A stretch of DNA of 64,000 nucleotides from Lytechinus pictus (Eukaryota; Echinodermata; Echinoidea; Temnopleuroida; Toxopneustidae), in NCBI RefSeq assembly GCF_037042905.1, contig NC_087261.1:13900217-13964216 (forward strand). The letters run 5' to 3'. How positions within the stretch are numbered: the first letter of the stretch is position 1; every line of letters starts with the position of its first letter. The position numbers and the translations under genes were made by a program. Shown in pieces: positions 11,257 to 21,590 of the stretch. A model generated the notes under the pieces. The model was not told the origin of the DNA. It did not search any database and worked only from the letters and a program-made list of their open reading frames with translations.

Positions 11257-12858
11257 ATGTCTGGAAGCGAGTTTGCCTCGTCGTCGTTTAACTCATCTTA
11301 CGGAAATGGATCTATGGTTGAGGACCCTTTCCTGGAGGCTCCCCTGAAGCAGATCCTCATTACTGTCTTCGTGGTGATCTTCGCTCTCAGCTTCTTCGGC
11401 AACATCCTCGTCGTCTACGTCATCGCGAGGAACAAGAGCATGCACACGGTGACTAACTTCTTCCTGGCGAACCTCGCTCTTGCGGATCTCCTAGTTGCAG
11501 TCTTCTGTGTGATTCCGCAGCTCCTGTGGTACGTCCTCGACAGCTGGCCTTTGGGCTTGCTGATCTGCCGCCTCCACAAGTACATGACAAGCGCTGCAAC
11601 AACTGCTTCGATATTGATCTTGACGGTAATCTCTGTTGAGCGTTACATTGCCATTCTCCATCCCCTTGAGACGAGAAGGGTCTTGACGACACGACGACTG
11701 ACCATCACTGTCATGCTAGTTTGGATGCTTAGCGCGGTTGTGAACATCCCCGTGGCGCTCTTTTACAACCTCCTGCACTATGGTGACAAGAAATACTGCA
11801 CTCCCAGCGAATTATCTGAGGGTGTAGCTCGCATGCACACTATCATATTCTGTGTGTTCTTCTATACGATCCCGTTGATCATCATGGCCGTGCTGTATGG
11901 AATTATTTCGAGGAAGCTGTGGACTACGAGCACAGGAAAACGCGTCTTCAGTGGAGAGGACAGCGGGTTTCAAAGAGGTACGGGCTCTCGATTCACAAGC
12001 CGCATCACTGGTCGTTTTTCAAAGGCAAAGTCAAATGCCTCTAACCATTCCAATGCGAACAATGCAGCAGGAAACATTTACCGTCCAAACACTGACACGG
12101 AGGGTACGGTCGTCCTGGAGATAGCGAATGACGGGGACAAAAAGGATGGCAATATCAAATCGAAGTTAGAAGAAGTCAGCACTGGACCATCTAAGAATCA
12201 GAAGATAGGTCCATTCTTTGTCGATGAGCCAACTGATGACCTAGAATCTACTCCAGGTACAGAAATGGATGTGAAAGTTCCTTTGACGGCGAACGAAGGA
12301 AACAATAACTTGAACGGTACGAAGGAAGATACCACCAACATAACTGCCGTGTCTGGATCAAAGCGTACGAGTCGAAATGCACCCGATCCGAAACTTACGC
12401 GTAACCAATCGAGTATTTCTGTCGGGAAGGATCGCTCCAGTAAACGAGCAAACGATGATGTCTCCAGTGGACGTTCCCGAGGGAAAGGACGCAGTAACGT
12501 CATGGCGGCTAGAAAGAAGGTCATCCGTCTTCTCGTTTTCATCGTCGTTTCTTTCGCCCTTTGCCTATTCCCAGTGCAGTTACAGACCTTCTGGCAGGCC
12601 TTTGGCCACAACATTATCCTGAACAGTCAGGGCGGTATCTACTTCCTGCCCTTTTCCCAAGCACTTTACTTTTTCAATAGCGCCCTCAATCCGTTCCTCT
12701 ACGCGTTCTTCTCGGACAATTTCCGCGCCAAGTTCAAACAGACGCTGAAGTTGGGCAAACAGACTAACCGCGCCAGCATGACATCCAGGTCCGCCCTTCA
12801 ACGTTTACCAAGCATGACGTCTTACGCTCAAACAGAGACCGTGTATGTATCTACATGA
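11257..12858 (+). CDS. Rhodopsin-class neuropeptide-type G-protein-coupled receptor
   Basis: A 533-aa seven-helix receptor in one coding exon. Seen directly: sequons N12 and N17 in a short N-terminus; TM1 about 33-56 with N49; TM2 with LALAD (D77); C104 at the top of TM3 and C181 in the second extracellular loop, the usual disulfide pair; an ERY motif at 128-130; TM4 about 148-170; TM5 about 195-217; TM6 from about 421 with CLFP (C436, P439); TM7 ending in NPFLY (478-482). The third intracellular loop (about 222-416) is unusually long, near 195 residues, hydrophilic and rich in Ser, Asn, Lys and Thr. The tail lacks a palmitoylation cysteine. The NFFLANLALADLL and SFALC..P patterns suggest a peptide receptor of the trissin/ETH/TRH-receptor side of the beta-rhodopsin group; that subfamily call is inference. 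The start is chosen because it is the first ATG after a good splice acceptor. Confidence 0.95.
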   Translation: MSGSEFASSSFNSSYGNGSMVEDPFLEAPLKQILITVFVVIFALSFFGNILVVYVIARNKSMHTVTNFFLANLALADLLVAVFCVIPQLLWYVLDSWPLGLLICRLHKYMTSAATTASILILTVISVERYIAILHPLETRRVLTTRRLTITVMLVWMLSAVVNIPVALFYNLLHYGDKKYCTPSELSEGVARMHTIIFCVFFYTIPLIIMAVLYGIISRKLWTTSTGKRVFSGEDSGFQRGTGSRFTSRITGRFSKAKSNASNHSNANNAAGNIYRPNTDTEGTVVLEIANDGDKKDGNIKSKLEEVSTGPSKNQKIGPFFVDEPTDDLESTPGTEMDVKVPLTANEGNNNLNGTKEDTTNITAVSGSKRTSRNAPDPKLTRNQSSISVGKDRSSKRANDDVSSGRSRGKGRSNVMAARKKVIRLLVFIVVSFALCLFPVQLQTFWQAFGHNIILNSQGGIYFLPFSQALYFFNSALNPFLYAFFSDNFRAKFKQTLKLGKQTNRASMTSRSALQRLPSMTSYAQTETVYVST

Positions 12859-13325
12859 ATACACACCAGACACTCTTCAAGGAATTTTGGATTGAACTGA
12901 ATGAATTGTTTTGTACGGGTAGGTTAACGATAATAACAACCCTATAGAGTATTGATTGCGCATCCATTTTGTGACGTTTTAAACCGAGATGCTATCGGGT
13001 TAATATTGAGAAGTGCAATGAATTCATATTGATCTGACTTTGAATTGAGGGTGGCATTCAAACCGATTTCCCTTTATCGCCGAAACAAAAGTCAAAAGAA
13101 GTTGTATGACCTTTCTCGAACTAAACAGATCCATTTGTAGTCAAACAACTTCTGAAATGCTGTTGTATGGAGGCAATCTTTCTCTGAATATTGATAGTTA
13201 TGAACATCCACCTGGGACAATTTCTCGGAACCTATACATGGACTATCTACCTATCAGTCATGTATACATGCCTTTGATGTGATTGTGCAATTTTGTGCAA
13301 ACGTTACATATCGATGTAAATGGTA

Positions 13326-13472
13326 CACTGCACAAACGCCGGTGTTAATTTAACACCAGCCTGGTATCTTTATTATCGTTTTGATCTTATCTCGTGTTGT
13401 TTCATTGCTTTTCTGGTGTGGACCGATGTAAATACCGGGCTGGTGTTAAATCACACCCGTGTTTTTGCAGTG
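13326..13472. mobile_element. Palindromic MITE, TA target duplication
   Basis: The ends CACTGCACAAACGCCGG and CGTGTTTTTGCAGTG are inverted, followed inward by GTGTTAATTTAACACCAG and its complement. TA lies on each side (13324-13325, 13473-13474). It is the same family as 26474-26659 and 37389-37630. TA duplications point to Tc1/mariner-type mobilisation. Confidence 0.8.
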
Positions 13473-13673
13473 TAAATTGTATATTTATATAAACATGATG
13501 AATGGTGCTGTTTAACAGCCTACATGTAGACTGTGTGCCGCGATTTTTTTTCTTCATCTTATACATGTATTTAGTATTCTATTTGTTTGGTTTTTTTCTA
13601 TTGTTTTCGTTTATATCCTCTTTTTCCTAAAAACGATTTAGCTCATCGTCATGATTTTTTTTTCTATTCGGAG

Positions 13674-13679
13674 AATAAA
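13674..13679 (+). terminator. Candidate polyadenylation signal (AATAAA) for the GPCR
   Basis: A canonical AATAAA about 815 bases after the stop codon, followed within 40 bases by mixed T/G-rich sequence. It is the first full-consensus match downstream of the gene. Confidence 0.4.
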
Positions 13680-15595
13680 TACTTTCATGTACTTTGACAG
13701 CACGATGTCAACTAACAAGGCTGCGATAAAATTTCGTTGTTCTAGATTCCTCGACCATTCCCTGGTGTTGTGTGTGTAAATTAGATGATGTAATTATCAT
13801 CACTATTGGTTTATCCATTCATACATTTAGTTCTCATTTCAAACAAGCAAAATCAGAATCACATCATATCGTTAAAATGTATGTAGTAATTATTTAAAAA
13901 GCCGTCACTATGGCTGCAGTTTCGATTTTTTTTCTGCAGGAAGAAAATTAAAGGAGCGGAAATTCTTAATTTTTTTTACTCCACAAAATGAAGCAAATGG
14001 TTCTTTACAAGATTGTTATCAATTTTTGTCAAAAAGATTATTGTACGATTTCATTACATTAAGGTGAGATGGTGGTTTTCTGTGAGAAGTATAGCTTTAT
14101 AAGTAATATGAATTTTAGTCGGGGACGCACTCTTTATCACTTTTCATATTTCTAAGGAAAAGAATGCGGAAGTGTTACCATACAGTTATATCCAACATTA
14201 AACAAATCGTTTGCTGCAGTAATCAACGGGGGAGGTGTATATTCTACATTTTTATGTTTTCTTTACCATTTCTTTCTCTTTACTTTCATAGTATAGAATG
14301 TGGCAAATTTACCGTTATTTCGCGTAATTCACGATAGACGGATTTTTCATTTATAATAATTTGAGTGTTTTTAATGTTGTTTTGCAAAGGTGAAAATATT
14401 AGTTTTTCGATGGTGTAAATAATAATAACCGTTTAGTTTGCATTGATTACAGCACAATTCAATTTAATGTTCTTGAGTGCGTTTTTACATGAGTAATTTT
14501 AGTGATGGTTAAAGTGCAATTGGAAATGAGTTTCTAGATTTGCCGAAATATGACATGAACTTGAATCAACCATTGGCATTTAATGTCCAAGAATTTAGTG
14601 GACTTGTTCTTTGGCCAGCCACCAGATGGCGCCAGACCTACATATTAATCTGATGAAATATTGTTCCAGTCGTTACCCAACAATTCAATTAATATCAGCA
14701 TGTCAGTGGGGTACCTAGGTGGAAACACAAACAGGGTCAATCTCAACATTTAACGCCGGAGTGTGTTTATACATGTAAGTTACTCATCAAAACCTCTGAC
14801 GTCGGCAGGTAATTTTTTTATATTCGTTGTGCATGAGATTGATACAGCTCCATATACCCTCTCCCCATACTTAAGACTTATTGGCCCACTTGTTGGTACC
14901 TGAGAGGCACTTGCCCCCGTGCGCCTCCCATTGAAACGTCATTTAGGTCTTAACTGTAATTATATAAACCCCCAAAACATCCTAAAGTGAATCAGACCGT
15001 ACACATGAACCTTAATTCGCAAAACCTAGTACGATCTGCATTTTTTTGTGAGCAGCATTTCTATGAAGAAATTATTTTGAATCTCATTGGTATATACCGT
15101 ATACTGTAATATTTTGGAGGTTAATAAATCCCGTCCAATATTTTGGCAGTAATACGAAGAGTTTGCGTCCAGTCTAGGAAAATCTCTCTAACTTATTCAA
15201 TCCCCCCCCCCCCGGCACCCTGTCATGCATACTAATTCTAGTAGTGCAGTAAGTCTATATTCATGATATTGGTTTCATTAGTGCAATATCAGAGTGTTAT
15301 AAAACGAACATTTTCTTATTATTATACGTTTATTGAAATGAAGTAAATTATAGTACGTGCCTGTAAATTTACCATGAAGAGAAATGTGCAATGGTGGACG
15401 ATTTGAAGAAATGCCAGAAACACACTTGTGAGACACCGAAGTTGACTTATCAAGTTTCCTAAAGCTTTTTTCTACCAAATTTGGCGATCTACCACTTTTT
15501 ATTTATCCAATTGTGAAATTGCTATTTCAATGGTAGTTATGGTCTTGGTCAATATCCATTATAATGGATGGTTTCCCTTTGCCTACTATATGTTT
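13680..15595. other. Intergenic, no gene recognised
   Basis: AT-rich, with a poly-C tract near 15203 and no exon with support. Confidence 0.4.
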
Positions 15596-15716
15596 GTGTT
15601 ACTGCTACAAATACACTACTATAGTATTACTACTACCACTATACTGCTACTTCTACTATAACGTAAATCAATTACTACTACAAACACAATCTCTATGATG
15701 GGATCTACTACTTTAA

Positions 15717-15785
<69 letters not shown>

Positions 15786-16960
15786 TACTACTAATACTAC
15801 TACTACTAATACTACTACTACTACTACTAATACTAATTCTACTCTTCTACTACTAGGCCTATACTATTCTACTTTTCCCTTTTCTTCTTTTCCTTCCTCC
15901 TCCTCCCCTTCTTCGTCTTCCTCTTCTTCTTCTTCTTCTTCTTCTGTTTCTTCGTCTACGGTACATGTCGACACACTTGATAGCCCATGTATAAGGACCT
16001 CTCCTATTATTATTCCAAGCACTAAAACCACTTCTACTTTAATAGGCCTACATAATCTTTATCATATCGACTTATTTTCTTGTTATCTTTATTAGCAATT
16101 GACTGGTACCACGACCACTATATTACTTGTATTACTATGTAATCAGATAATACTTCAGCTACTATTTCTAATACAGATATTACTACTCCTCTCCTCCTAC
16201 TACTACTACTAATACTACAACTGCCGTGACCACTATTACAATTACTAATAATATCACTAATACTTTTCTTACTATTACTACTTTTATTAAAACTACTACT
16301 TCTAATGCTAAAGCCTACGTCGTCTTTTTCTTCTACTAATTTTACTATTTGTGTATAATATTATACTACTCTGCTGGCGTTACTAATGATACTATTTCTA
16401 CTACTAATACTCTACTTCATGTACTAATACCACTCATACTTGCATTACTATTTCTCTGTACTACTACCATGAATTATAATTTTACTTTCGCTAGTATTGT
16501 GAGTAAACTTTTTACTTCTGACACCATGATCACTATTCTATAATGATAACTGCCACCACTGTTTGCCTAGAATTACATATCCATATATTTCATGTTTTTT
16601 ATTAATGTCATGAAAATAGTATTAGTCTTGACTTCTCATTCCTTGATGCATCAGATACTAATACATGGTCTACTTCTACCTGAACTTACATAGTATCTCT
16701 ACTATTAATTTGCAACTACTACCACCACCACAACTTCTTCACTTCTTCACAGTCTAGTCTACTCGACCCTACTTCAATCACTACAAGTACTATTATATGC
16801 TTTTGCTACACTACTACTTCTACAACAACTGCTACTACTACTACTGCTACTGCTACTACTACTAGTACTACTATAATAGTACTAATGCCAATGATAATGA
16901 TGATGATAATTATAATAACAATAATAATAAAAATGATATTTCTACTAGTAGTAGTAGTAC
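15596..16960. repeat. CTA/ACT trinucleotide microsatellite with degenerate flanks
   Basis: The purest block is 15718-15795, more than 20 uninterrupted ACT units. Around it are 1.3 kb of interspersed ACT, TACT and CTTCTT triplets and one TTCTTC block (15907-15952). Near 16800-16960 the phase switches from CTACTA to its complement (AGTAGTAGT). Confidence 0.9.
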
Positions 16961-16962
16961 TA

Positions 16963-18731
16963 CAGTGCGTCCCAAAAAAATTATACACTTTTGAAATGGC
17001 TGCCAAATAAAAAAATGTACCACTTGGGGGGAAAAGACTTATAGATATGTAAAGCCTATAATGTCAACTTTCAAATGACACCAAAAAGTTGGAAAATTAT
17101 TCATGCTTGAGCGAGCACTGCCCACTGAAACAAAGGGTATAAAAATTAGGGTGGGCTGGAATTAGCCTTCCAATTTCTTTCAGGTTTTTTGTTTGGTACT
17201 TGCAAAGTTGATGGTTATTTGGTGAATTAAAGATCAGTTGTGATCAGTTTGTTGTTTGTGAAAATTTAATGCGTTATTAAATTGAAATTTAATGCATGAG
17301 TGATCATGAATTGGGTGCAGCATTTTGTCTTATCATGTGGATCTCAACCATGTGTTCACGACAGTTAGGAGAAGAGGGGGTAATATGACTTAGGTAGGTG
17401 AAGTACGTTGATGGGATAAAGGTCAACAGAACATTTAGCAACCCCTCTCTCAATCTCACCCCCCCCCCGCTTCTCTCCTCCTGAGAGACTAAGCTCAGCT
17501 AGACTGGGCAGGAATTAGCCTTACAGTTTTTTTGAGTGGTTAGTCCTTTGGAACTTGTTAAGCTAAATTAATGAGTGAGATAAGTTTTGGTTTCTTAGGC
17601 AAATTTCATGAGTTACTAAATTGAAATTTAATGCATGAGTGAACAGGAATTGTAATTTTATTGTAGCATATTCATCTTGTGAACTTCAGAAGTGTGTTCG
17701 TGAGAGTCAGAGTAATGTGATGGTACCCGTTACAAGCAAGAGGGCGAGATATGCTAAGACTTGGTTAAAAGGGCATTCCTCTTCTTTTTTTTCCTTTTAC
17801 AAATTAAAAGTCATGTGTACCCTCCCCTCTCCACCTCCATTTCCCAGCCCCCCCCTCTCTCTGTCTCACTTCCTGCATTGTAGCCTATTAAAAACTTAAC
17901 TGCCAAGTGACCGGTGGCTGATGGTCAGTTTTTTTTTCAATGATTACCAAGAAATTTAATGATTATGATGATTAATGAAATAATTTATTGAAAAAACTGA
18001 ATGTTTGATTGATCACATTGCACATTGAATAAGTTGATTTACTGATAAATTGTTGATTAAATGATTGATAGGAAAAAGTTGATGTCCCAATTCAGAATTA
18101 ATCATTAAATCAACATTCTGCACTGGACTTCACGTGTACATGACAATAGCCATCAATCTCTCAACAGGAGGGGAGGGCGGGAAAGAGGGAGGGGGCGGGG
18201 GCTGAATGTTCTGTTGACCCTTATTCCATCAACCTACTTCTCTCACTTAAGTCCTATCTCACCCCCTATTCTCCCGACTCCCATGAACACATTGCTGAGA
18301 TCCACATGATAAAGTTGAAATGCTGCCCAAAAAGAGATCCAAATGATAAAGTTGAAATGCTGCCCAAAAAGTGTAATTTGTGTTCACTCATGCATTAAAG
18401 TTCAATTTGATAATTTATAAAATTTGCTTAAGCAACCAAAACTGGTCATGGTTGATCATTAATTTATCACATCGCCCTTAACTTTGCAAGTTCGAAAGGA
18501 TTTGCCTCTCAAAAACTTACATAAATTGGAAGGCTAATTCCAGCCCACCCTAATTTTCATACCCTTTGTTTCAGTGGGCAGTGCTCGCTCAAGCATGAAT
18601 AGTTTTCCAACTTTTTGGTGTCATTTGAAAGTTGATTGGCTTTCCATATATGTAAGTCTTTTTCCCCAAAGTGGTACATTTTTTATTTGGCAGCCATTTC
18701 AAAAGTGTATAGTTTTTTTTGGGACGCACTG
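16963..18731. mobile_element. Foldback element with roughly 0.5-kb inverted arms, TA target duplication
   Basis: The left end CAGTGCGTCCCAAAAAAA and the right end TTTTTTTTGGGACGCACTG are inverted, and TA dinucleotides flank both sides (16961-16962, 18732-18733). The arms stay complementary inward for about 500 bp, through the GGTGGGCTGGAATTAGCC block to the poly-C/poly-G segments near 17460 and 18185. The right arm carries a roughly 36-bp tandem duplication (about 18299-18370), and the middle repeats part of the left arm in direct orientation (near 17490-17700). No transposase frame is seen; the longest open frame is 86-103 aa. The TA duplication and CAGTG terminus suggest a non-autonomous Tc1/mariner-mobilised element that landed in the microsatellite. 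Confidence 0.85.
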
Positions 18732-18733
18732 TA

Positions 18734-19072
18734 GTAGTACTATTAGTACTGGTACTTCTACTACTAATACTATTACTTCTACTACTACTACTACTAATAC
18801 TACTACAAATACTTCTACTACTACTACTACAACTACTACTTCTACTACTTCTACTACTACTACCACAACTACATTATACTTCTAAACTAATATTTCTACC
18901 ACCAGCATAATACCACTGCTGTTGCTGCTACTACTACTCATATATTACCACCAAACAACTCTACTACTACCACCACCACTATACTTCTAAACTAATATCT
19001 CTACCACCAGCAGTATACTAGTGCTTATTCTCCTACGCATATCCTACTACCATGACTACTATTACTATTACG

Positions 19073-19113
<41 letters not shown>

Positions 19114-19290
19114 CACTACTACTACTACTACTTTAATAATACTTTTATTATCTATTCTATTTCTTCAAAAATATTACTACTTCTGCTACTACCACTGCGA
19201 CTGCTGCTACTGATACCATTATTGCTGCTGCTGCTGCTGCTACTGCTACTAAAACTACTGATACTTCTACTACTACTACTACTAATCCCA
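18734..19290. repeat. CTA/ACT microsatellite, right part
   Basis: This continues the microsatellite on the far side of the foldback element, with pure ACT runs near 19070-19130 and GCT/ACT mixtures to 19290. Open frames of poly-Leu, poly-Tyr and poly-Thr come from the triplet repeat. Confidence 0.9.
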
Positions 19291-21290
19291 TACAATAGTT
19301 TTACTTCGTCAAAAAGGGTTTTTACTCTCGTCGTGGTGAGCGCTCAATATCAAATGAAAAGATTGGGAAAGATTGACAACATGAAAAAAAAGTGTATTGC
19401 AAAGAAAAGCAAAGGTATATCAGTACATGACACCCCCGATCAATGTTGATGTCATATTTTCTGTTAATCAATGGACCTAACCACCAGGGAAAATGTCACT
19501 CTGCCGCCAGAACTACTGTGACTACTTTCTACATACTGTACTTGCTACGTTTTAGTCATTTTTCTTTTCGTTTTTTTTTCATTTTCCTTACACAGTAGGA
19601 CTATATGCACCGCTTTGACGTTTATATATTAATGGTTTTCGAGGTTCCAATTCATGAATTTATTTCTTATTCACATTTTCAGGGTCTTGTATATACTTTA
19701 CATGGATTCGATATCCTATTATTCATTGAAATAAGTAGCCATGTTGTCTATAATTTATGATAATTTTCCAAAAAATATTAGAACCGTTTTATCAAGCTGT
19801 TCGTAAGTTACTCATTACTTTACAAAAGACTGGTTACCCTTTTTTTCTTGTTTACATGAAAACGAAAATCACGCATTCGCGGTTGCTTTGATGTCTTGAT
19901 GAGTTCATTTGTTACTTGATTCATATATCCATATATTCTTCAAAATACTTCTATAAGTGAAAAGGGGTTCTGTGTTTCTAATGGGTTTCACGATTGTAAC
20001 TTTTATTCAGCACATAATGCTGCTCTTGGGTTATATCTGGTCCTGGCCTTCATAGGCCTATACACATGCTCACGTTTCAAGTTCAAGTTCAAGGAGTTTT
20101 TTCATGGCCTTGGTCGAGTTAATGACCATCGATAGTTCAGAGTTTCAAATTCATTCGATACGATTGTGTGTTAAACACGCGGTTTCTTAGAGTGATATTT
20201 CACATTGTTTGGGGTTTATATTATTGCGCAATAGTGTGTATTTATATTTGTATATGACCTGTACGATAGTGAAATTTGTTGGTTACGATGTGTAATTATG
20301 TAACTCTAATCATCATGCCTGTCTGACACGTGTAAATAAATTCACTTCACTAAACTGATGGTGTGTTTCTGATTATTTAGTTTTAAGCTGTGTCATTTTT
20401 ATCAATCGACTTGAAAGAAAAAAATAATAATTGCTTCTGTTATTAAACTTGGTTGTTCTAATCGATTTTGATCTCACGGCCTACTACCCCTTTCTGGCTG
20501 CTCCGTGAAATAATTATCTTTTCAAGTGCCTGGAAAATAAATATATAATGAATGTTGTAAAGAGAGGCGTGGTCGTAATTATTGAAGAAAAAACAAACAT
20601 TTAGGTCATTCCCCCCCCCCCCTGATCAAACTTGGCACTGCCTCTGATTTGACAGTAATTTAATACATTTGAAAAGTCCATTTTGATGAAAAGAAGATCT
20701 GACAAACTAAACAACGGTGCTTTAAAATGTCTGTTTCTTCATTTATTGTCTTTAATGCGGAATCCTTTTTTTTTTAATGGGTGTTTGACCGATTTCGTTC
20801 TTTAATTATTTATTCATTTATTTGTAGTTTTATTTATACAGTGTAGCATTGTCGGTTTCAGAACTGCTCTCTACAACGGCCCTGTCCACATAAAATACAA
20901 TTAACTGTTTTATTTAAAGCAAGCATAACGGAAAAAAATCCCACCGGGTTCTTACTGGCATACTAGATGCATATTTATCGCACCAAACAAAAATTAATCA
21001 TATTAGAGGATGACAAAAAAAGGCATTTACCATCACACGGTAAAGTGTACAACTTAGGACAAGGGGGCACATGCCTCTGCCCCTATTCCCCTCCCCGCCT
21101 ATTTAGAAAGAATTGGGGGGATTCCGGGGGACTGGGGGACGTATCCCCTCCCACGATTTTCTAATTTTGTACACAAGTCTATCGAGAAGGGTCGCCCCCC
21201 CCCCCATGATGGACCAAAAATATCAAGAAATTGCCGCCTTCACTCGAAGGACTATATATTACATGGGATGTCTTCATGCTCACTTCACGT
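19291..21290. other. Intergenic, no gene recognised
   Basis: No exon supported. A run of AAGTTCAAGTTCAAG at about 20079 could be the tail of a degraded LINE. A poly-C tract lies at about 20610. Confidence 0.35.
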
Positions 21291-21299
21291 CCCCCCCCC

Positions 21300-21332
<33 letters not shown>
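21291..21332. repeat. C10-A32 homopolymer block
   Basis: Ten C followed by 32 A, abutting an interspersed repeat to the right. Confidence 0.95.
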
Positions 21333-21334
<2 letters not shown>

Positions 21335-21339
21335 TTTTC

Positions 21340-21590
21340 ACTACAAAATTAACATCAAATTGGTACCGAGAAATTTGAAAAGCAAACAAAAAAAAGAAAG
21401 AAACAGGTCTTCACAACAAAATGGAGATCAAATTGGTCCCAAGAAATTTGAAAATCAACAAAAAGGTGGGGGTTTACTACAGAATGAAGGTCATTTTGGT
21501 TACAGTTTTCAATAATATGTAGTTTCACTCTTCCAAAATACATAGGGTGCTGCCTATGGATAATAATACACGCAGCACCCCTACTTCCCA
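21340..21590. repeat. Interspersed repeat, also present at 35695-35870
   Basis: It shares TTCACTAC, GAAGGTCA-TTTGGTTACA, GGTGCTGCCTATG and AATAATACAC-CAGCACCCC with a segment in MFSD2 intron 3. The internal motif GTTCACTACAAAA is repeated several times. It is non-coding and its boundaries are approximate. Confidence 0.6.

Larger units (their letters stand above)
12859..13679 (+). other. Candidate 3' UTR of the GPCR
   Basis: AT-rich non-coding sequence follows the TGA and runs to the first strong AATAAA. A 147-bp palindromic MITE (13326-13472) lies inside it, so the mature transcript may contain a strong hairpin. The end is inferred from the signal only. Confidence 0.45.

Noticed and set aside
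11453-12801. Antisense and alternative-frame ORFs across the GPCR
   Set aside because: Shadows of the well-supported receptor frame.
18574-19449. Poly-Thr, poly-Leu and poly-Tyr frames
   Set aside because: Trinucleotide microsatellite translations.
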